Source: Cytauxzoon felis (lineage: Eukaryota > Apicomplexa > Aconoidasida > Piroplasmida > Theileriidae). From it: a DNA stretch of 12,520 bases. The notes under the pieces are model-generated. The model was not told the origin of the DNA, searched no databases, and saw nothing but the letters and a program-made list of their open reading frames with translations. Location of the stretch: positions 1-12,520 of the forward strand of contig JAIQCW010000108.1 of NCBI GenBank assembly GCA_020283715.1, written 5' to 3'. This document shows, in pieces, positions 8,196 through 12,520 of the stretch; within the stretch, counting starts at the first letter, position 1, and each line of letters starts with the position of its first letter. The position numbers and the translations under genes are program-made.

Positions 8196-9045
8196 TTATA
8201 GTAAATTTATAATCGCCCAATTTTTATTTTTATCTAATATCATTACCATATCATTAATTAAATACCACCACTTTTGTTAACACATTCACCCACTATCGAT
8301 CCCACACGCCCACACCCATCAATATAATTCTGATAATTTCCATCAATTTTAAGTCTACATTCACTTACACATCACATTCGTTAGTCTTCCTTAATCTTCT
8401 TATATATAATATATACTCTTCAACTCCATACACCACCATCAATACATATGTCTTTCGCGTATAATCTACCTTATATACTAGACTATTACAAGTAATTATG
8501 TGTATTATAAAGTGTTAATGTACGTGGAGTTTATATTTTTTGTAACAAAGTTGCAACCTGATCCAGTACACATCATGATGAGAGGTATCGAACTTAGGCA
8601 ATGATGCAAATCTATACTTGAGGTTAAAGTGATTGTTCAGACTGGAATCGGTCCTGCAGACAGCCATTCTATTTAGTTATCCCTCAAACTCCCGTAGATC
8701 GTTTTCGGGTTGTATATCTCCAATTATTCAGAGGGTACGTGGAATGCCATTAAAGGTGATATATAAGCGGATAATTGGGAGTAGGAGGACTAACAAAATT
8801 TCATAAGTGAACTGTACTGGGAATGAAGAATAGTACTGGACCTCAGGTAGAGACCTCAAGTGGAATACCCGAAGCTGATCTCAGGGAAGCGGAGGGGGAA
8901 GTAATTAAAAGAGGCACCACGCCTAGTGGCAACGACTAAACTTTAATTATATCCATGATCATGTATGATATGACTTTATTTACAATGTCAAAGCATCTGC
9001 ATTTGGATATACTATAATATTACCCTCATGTGTGGTGGGTTGAGG
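8196..9045 (-). CDS. Unrecognised minus-strand gene, 5' exon not found
   Basis: A probable gene reconstructed from exons 9045-8984, 8592-8524, 8482-8371, 8329-8266 and 8233-8196 (TAA). The last three introns (41, 41 and 32 nt) have good GT-AG ends and keep phase. The intron 8983-8593 (391 nt) holds a repeat cluster. The joined frame reads as ordinary protein, with segments such as NIIVYPNADALT, SIPLIMMCTGSGCNFV, KVDYTRKTYVLMVVYG and DGCGRVGSIVGEC. It is Cys- and Val-rich, possibly extracytoplasmic, but I recognise no family and infer no function. No start codon fits upstream of 9045, so at least one 5' exon is missing or the model is wrong there. The three 3' exons are the firmest part. A plus-strand reading of the same region gives only scraps ending at early stops. 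The stop lies 44 bases before NF-YB, the same spacing style as the neighbours. Confidence 0.5.
8614..8930. repeat. Intronic inverted-arm element (cluster 6)
   Basis: The left end is the degenerate ATACTTGAGGT (8614-8624). The left arm has CTGCAGACAGCC, CTATTTAGTTATCCC and CTCCCGTAGATCG. The right arm (to 8930, inverted) has the hairpin CCACTAGGCGTGG, TTAATTACTTCCCCC, GAGATCAGCTTCGGG and TTCCACTTGAGGTC. The core contains a facing pair, CTCCAATTAT (about 8721) and ATAATTGGGAG (about 8780), so it is itself a fold-back. It lies in the 391-nt intron of the uncertain minus-strand gene. Confidence 0.8.
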
Positions 9046-9248
9046 CTCTTAACCCCTCAAATACATGTATGACTATAACTCTAATAATATTTGATAGATA
9101 TTCTCCATTAGTTTTATAATAAATATAAATAATAATTCAATTAATTAACAATTAATATAAAGTGATTAAAAACATTCCCCCATTAATGAAATTCTATGGA
9201 ATCAAACTCAAGGTGTAGAGATATTATAGTGCAATATTAATATATAAA
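9046..9248. other. Divergent intergenic gap, about 200 bp
   Basis: Separates the minus-strand block from the plus-strand block and should contain two start regions, plus any missing 5' exon of the minus-strand gene. It is very AT-rich. A small inverted repeat, TTGAGG/CCTCAA, spans 9040-9060. No repeat element of the intronic family is present. Confidence 0.5.
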
Positions 9249-10290
9249 ATGACAGTAGAATCATCTAGCCATGGCCATGTAGAAGATTACAGGCAGCAAT
9301 ATGGTGAGCGTAGGCATATTAATGTGACATTAATGGTAAGTTGATTAGGTTAAATATTTTTATACCATAGAATGCTGATCAAAACTACGATGATGTTTAT
9401 CAACCATTAGGTGATAGGTATGCTTTAAACTTGGACCTATTAATTCAATAATCAGCGCAACTACTAATGATAGAAGTTTTAACACATCACCCGTCGGTAG
9501 TGTATTATCACCATTCAATGACTCACAGTACGTATTTTATTACTACATTATATATAATGATTCGTGTTTTTTACAAAAAATGGCGGGTTTTTAATCAATG
9601 AAAATTCCTTCCATAAGAACAATTGACCACTTCCTACTCACCACCTCTCTTTCACTCGCCGTTCCAACTGACGCGTCCTACCATCACCTTCTCTACATGA
9701 AGTTGTTCCACTCGCCTCCACCCGAGGACGTCTTGCAGACAGCTCTTCTAATTACCTCCCTCTAAAGAGTAGAGCCACTCCCGGAGATCGTGGTGAAGGT
9801 AGTGATGGATCATCCATCATGGGAATGATGGAAGATGGTGCTAAGGATGTGTTGGATGTAACCTCGAGTGGAGTACCTGGAAGCGATCTACGGGAGCTGG
9901 AAGGGGAAGTAAATAGAAGAGGCCACCACGGCGAGTGGAACTGGGTTTGATTTCGGTGGATTGGAGGGTTGGAATTGGAGTATGATTGCACCTCAACAAT
10001 ATCCTCTACTTAATTGACTTCATGTACTTATCCCTTTCGATGTGGCTCATGTTATATTTTTTTCAGGGCATTTACTGGGGTCTCTGGTTTCTTTAGTTCG
10101 TTGTACAGGGGTGTAGCCAATCGTTTATATACGGCATAGTAAGTTTGAATATATTTACTTACATTATTCTTTTAGTGATGTTGTAACAAAGACATTCGCC
10201 ACATTAACGACAACAGAAGCTGCTGCATTTTCTCTATTTGTATCAGTCTTTCTATCGGCTGTACTTTTTTTAATCTTCGCCTTATTTTAA
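9249..10290 (+). CDS. Small tail-anchored membrane protein, unrecognised
   Basis: Five exons join in phase: 9249-9335, 9371-9417, 9474-9527, 10067-10138 and 10176-10290 (TAA), giving 124 residues. The short introns are 35, 56 and 37 nt. Intron 3 (9528-10066, 539 nt) contains a repeat cluster and ends in a strong T-tract followed by CAG. The N-terminal half is hydrophilic (MTVESSSHGHVEDYRQQ, then Ser/Pro-rich FNTSPVGSVLSPFNDS). An amphipathic stretch, GFFSSLYRGVANRLYTAYD, follows. The protein ends in one hydrophobic segment (residues 105-124, ending LFLIFALF) right at the C-terminus, the layout of tail-anchored proteins such as short SNAREs. No SNARE heptad pattern is convincing, so no family is assigned. 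It likely faces the cytosol with the tail in an ER, Golgi or organelle membrane, by inference from topology. Confidence 0.75.
9652..9960. repeat. Intronic inverted-arm element (cluster 7)
   Basis: The left arm is longer and more mixed than usual: TCACTCGCCGTTCC, TTCCACTCGCC, TCCACCCGAGGAC, GTCTTGCAGACAGCTCTTC, TAATTACCTCCCTC, and GCCACTCCCGGAGATCGTGG. The right arm (to 9960, inverted) has TCCACCGAAATC, the hairpin CCACTCGCCGTGG, CTATTTACTTCCCC, CTCCCGTAGATCGCTTCC and a TCCACTCGAGGTTAC inner end. Its core, with GATGGATCATCCATC and GATGGAAGATGGTGC, matches the core of cluster 2 almost base for base. It lies in intron 3 of the tail-anchored gene. Confidence 0.87.
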
Positions 10291-10352
10291 TTTTTGTATA
10301 ATGTGGGTATCCATACATTTTATTCATTTTATATTTTCTTGTATAAAATTAA

Positions 10353-11528
10353 ATGTCTATTAATATTTATATTTTATTTATCATTTTAAATATCGCAAAT
10401 TGTGTTTTATATAAATCAGCTCCTTTATCTTCACCGCCTTCTTCAGAGACTGACCCTTGTATATCAAATGCAAAGGGTATAATAAAATATGTAAATGACC
10501 ATAAAGTATGAATGTGTATAATATATTATTAATAATATTAATAGAACTTTTCAAATAGTTGTCAAGTTACTCTAATTTTAAATGGAAAAACTGCTAATCT
10601 TCTAAAGTGTGTACGACATCTAACAACACATTCACATTATTTAGAGGTAATGAAGAATTCAAGACTATAAAATTGAAAAATATCGTAACACCAATTCTAA
10701 TTCTACCAAATGATAACAGCTGTCTACTTATCAAAGGTAATTTTATCCACTTTTAATACATTGAAACTTCAGATATTAATGGAGATGGAACGATACTATG
10801 GTTAGTCTTAAACAAACAAATACAATGAAATGGACATATGTAATACAATCTTGTTTTCTTATTTCATCCAACTGATGTTCAATCACTATCTTCTCCACTA
10901 GGCGTGGTGCCTCTTTTAATTACTTCCCCCTCCGCTTCCCTGAGATCAGCTACGGGTTCCACTTGAGGTTACATTACGATCATTATCATCATGTTCTTCC
11001 GGGTTAACGTTCTTTGTTCCTCCGGGTAGAATTCCTGTTCTTAGGGGTTGGCATCTTCGTTCTTCCGAGTTAACATACCGAGGATGATCTATGGGAATCC
11101 GAGGGGAGTAAATAAAGAAGCTGACGGCAGGATAGACCTCAAGTGGAAGACAACGTTGATATTCAATATAGACATTCATTTTTATATTTATTCTATTGAT
11201 GTATTGATATTATTATATATAGTTCATCTAATGAGTATTCGTGTAATTCATGGTGGTTGGAATTGACTAAGCAGATATTATGTATGAATCGTGGTCGTAT
11301 GCGTAATGAGGTGTATGGTGAGACATCATTAGAGGAGCAGCAAGAGGTAATAGATATGATTATATGATATTAAATGTATAGGATTTATTACATTTATCTG
11401 GTGGTAAAGATATACGTGGTATAAATATCCATATGAATGATGAGAATATCCCACAGAGTAAGTATAATTATTTATATATGATATATTAATATATAATTAT
11501 TATAGTTAAAGTTCATTATAATAAATGA
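10353..11528 (+). CDS. Predicted secreted protein with DxNxDG loop, unrecognised
   Basis: Seven exons join in phase: 10353-10505, 10545-10606, 10645-10736, 10773-10800, 11223-11346, 11382-11457 and 11506-11528 (TGA), giving 185 residues. The short introns are 39, 38, 36, 35 and 48 nt. Intron 4 (10801-11222, 422 nt) contains a repeat cluster. The protein opens with a hydrophobic signal peptide (MSINIYILFIILNIANCVL) and a Ser/Pro-rich spacer. A beta-type region follows, with QVTLILNGKTANLLKG, IVTPILILPND and LLIKDINGDGTILC; the DINGDG stretch (residues 103-108) resembles the calcium loops of FG-GAP/VCBS and EF-type proteins. Cysteines at DPC, NSC, NDNSC, ILC and EYSC suggest disulfides. The C-terminal third is charged. 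The 28-nt exon 4 and the donor TATG/GTTAGT are chosen because they are the only phase match to exon 5. Export is a prediction and no function is assigned. Confidence 0.72.
10867..11148. repeat. Intronic inverted-arm element (cluster 8)
   Basis: It opens with a diverged end, TCCAACTGATGTTCAATC (10867-10884). The hairpin CCACTAGGCGTGG, TTAATTACTTCCCCC, GAGATCAGCTACGGG and TTCCACTTGAGGTTAC follow. The right end is GACCTCAAGTGGA (11136-11148). The right arm, read inverted, has CTGCCGTCAGCTTC, TTTATTTACTCCCC and CATAGATCATCC. The core carries GTTCTTCCGGGTTAAC, CCTCCGGGTAGAATTCC and TGTTCTTAGGGGTTG. It lies in intron 4 of the secreted-protein gene. Confidence 0.86.
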
Positions 11529-11620
11529 AATTGATTTATTATTCTAGTATAATTTTTTTTATAAATATGTGTTATAGTGTGTAATATAAATTATATGTGT
11601 GTTATTTATTTTAATACACT

Positions 11621-12077
11621 ATGAAAAGTGGATTCCTTATATCTAATAATCCACGTGTATCATTGTTGAGTAGTTCTAATAATGTTAATCCTAAAAGTCC
11701 TGATCGTAAGGTATACACATTAATATTATCATTCAACTATATATTTTAATTATATTATTTAGTTTAATATAGATGATTTTATACTTGAACGTAACATCGG
11801 TAATGGAAATTTTTCTCAAGTTTGGCATGTTACACTTAAATCTAATCCATTACAATCATATGCATTAAAAATATATAATAAAGTAATTATTATTAATCAT
11901 TTATATATTATACTTCTATCTATAGAAGAAAGTATTAAAATCAAATCAAACAAAATCTGTAGTACAAGAAAGAGATTCATTAAAAAAATTAAATGAACCC
12001 GGTAATAAACATGTAATTAAATTAATCGATACCTTCAAAGATAATAATAATGTCTATCTCATATATGAATTCATAGA
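11621..12077 (+). CDS. Ser/Thr protein kinase, PDK1-like AGC N-lobe (3' end beyond window)
   Basis: The first 120 codons of a protein kinase. Exons are 11621-11710, 11763-11882 and 11926-12077, with introns of 52 and 43 nt. A Ser/Asn/Pro-rich leader of about 30 residues is followed by the kinase fold: FILERNIGNGNFSQVW gives the glycine loop (GNGNFSQV, residues 43-50), YALKIYNKKKV gives the ATP-binding lysine (Lys66), and SVVQERDSLKKL gives the helix-C glutamate (Glu85). HVIKLIDTFKD, then VYLIYEFIE, reaches the hinge. The KIYNKKKV...VVQERDSL pattern resembles PDK1 most among AGC kinases, but the activation loop and any PH domain lie beyond the edge, so the subfamily is tentative. Exon 3 ends in phase 2 at GA/GTAAGT, and a repeat cluster starts 74 bases inside the following intron. 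Confidence 0.9.
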
Positions 12078-12151
12078 GTAAGTTTTTTAACCATTAAATC
12101 TATATATACAACCTAATACACTATATTATCCATCTTACTTTACATCAAAAT

Positions 12152-12520
12152 TCCACCTGAGGTCCAATCCTATTCTTCTTCCACTCGCCGTGGAGGCCTC
12201 TTCTAATTACCTCACCGTAAACGGTATAGCCACTCCCAGAGATCGTGGCATTGTTAACCCGGAAGAACGTAAATTTTCAACCCCTAAGAACAGGAATTCT
12301 ACCCGGAGGAACAGACATCCACTCGAGGTTCAATACTATTTTCTCGAACTTTCTTCGTACTGCCGTCAGCTCTCCTAATTACCTATCTCTAAAGAGTATA
12401 GCCACTCCCGGAGATCGTGGCAATGAGGAAGGTGGTACTGGACCTCAAGTGGACTACCCGCAGCTGATCTCTGGGAAGCGAAGGGGGAAGTAATCAGAAG
12501 AGCTCTCTGCAGGAGAACGT
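12152..12520. repeat. Intronic inverted-arm element, partial (cluster 9)
   Basis: It opens with TCCACCTGAGGTCCAATCC (12152-12170). Then come the hairpin CCACTCGCCGTGG, TAATTACCTCACCG, ACGGTATAGCC, ACTCCCAGAGATCGTGGC, GTTAACCCGGAAGAAC, CCCCTAAGAACAGGAATTC and TCCACTCGAGGTTC. A second arm set starts there (CTGCCGTCAGCTC, TAATTACCTATCTC, ACTCCCGGAGATCGTGGC). An inverted arm runs to the edge (GACCTCAAGTGGA, GCAGCTGATC, GGGGGAAGTAATCAGAAGAG, CTCTGCAGGAG). It lies in the third intron of the kinase gene. The outer right end is not in view. Confidence 0.85.

Noticed and set aside
8449..8630. Plus-strand gene beginning MSFAYNLPYILDYY
   Set aside because: Every splice option I tried leads to an early stop or an arbitrary join, while the minus strand gives several phase-consistent introns over the same bases.
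9040..9060. TTGAGG/CCTCAA hairpin as a terminator
   Set aside because: It is short, isolated and in a eukaryotic context near the gene start, so there is no reason to call it a terminator.
9752..9991. Minus-strand ORF in cluster 7 and the similar plus-strand ORF at 1491-1673
   Set aside because: Both are repeat DNA with shared peptides (SNTSLAPSSIIPMMDD) because clusters 2 and 7 share a core. They lie in introns, antisense to the host gene.
1..12520. CRISPR array
   Set aside because: The recurring motifs are not evenly spaced, occur in both orientations and lie in eukaryotic introns.

Overview
The window looks like nuclear DNA of a compact, AT-rich protist. Eight protein genes lie 44 to about 210 bases apart. 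Nearly every gene is cut by short GT-AG introns, all three stop codons are used with standard meaning, and several proteins carry Asn-rich tracts. An apicomplexan, perhaps piroplasm-like, fits this, but that is inference: no rRNA or diagnostic marker is present. The gene models come from reading phase-consistent exon joins by eye; no transcript was available.

Five genes on the minus strand run head to tail from 8151 down to the left edge: an NF-YB histone-fold subunit (8151-6456), a Yip-family Golgi/ER membrane protein (6377-5609), the GPI8/PIG-K catalytic subunit of GPI transamidase (5535-3477), a 472-residue protein I do not recognise (3270-960) and an Mrp/NBP35-type P-loop ATPase (883 to the edge). 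A sixth, less certain minus-strand gene (about 9045-8196) sits just upstream of NF-YB. From 9249 onward the strand switches: a small tail-anchored protein (9249-10290), a predicted secreted protein with a DxNxDG loop (10353-11528) and the N-lobe of a PDK1-like AGC kinase (11621 to the edge). The genes serve unrelated housekeeping roles and do not form a pathway.

The striking feature is a family of GC-richer interspersed elements. I find nine clusters and, under my gene models, all nine lie inside introns: two in the unrecognised gene and one in each of the others except the Yip gene. Introns without an element are 32-58 nt long (30 examples). The seven complete introns with an element are 265-657 nt. 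No intron falls between, and no element lies in an exon or an intergenic gap.

Each complete cluster is built from two inverted arms that start with a short terminal motif (consensus TCCACYTGAGGTC). After it come a small hairpin module, a pyrimidine box (YATTTACTTCCCC-like) and an AGATC-containing block, and then a core between the arms. Cores are shared between unlinked introns, sometimes in opposite orientation, so the elements have moved and recombined. This intron-confined, modular inverted-arm family is the best candidate for something undescribed.
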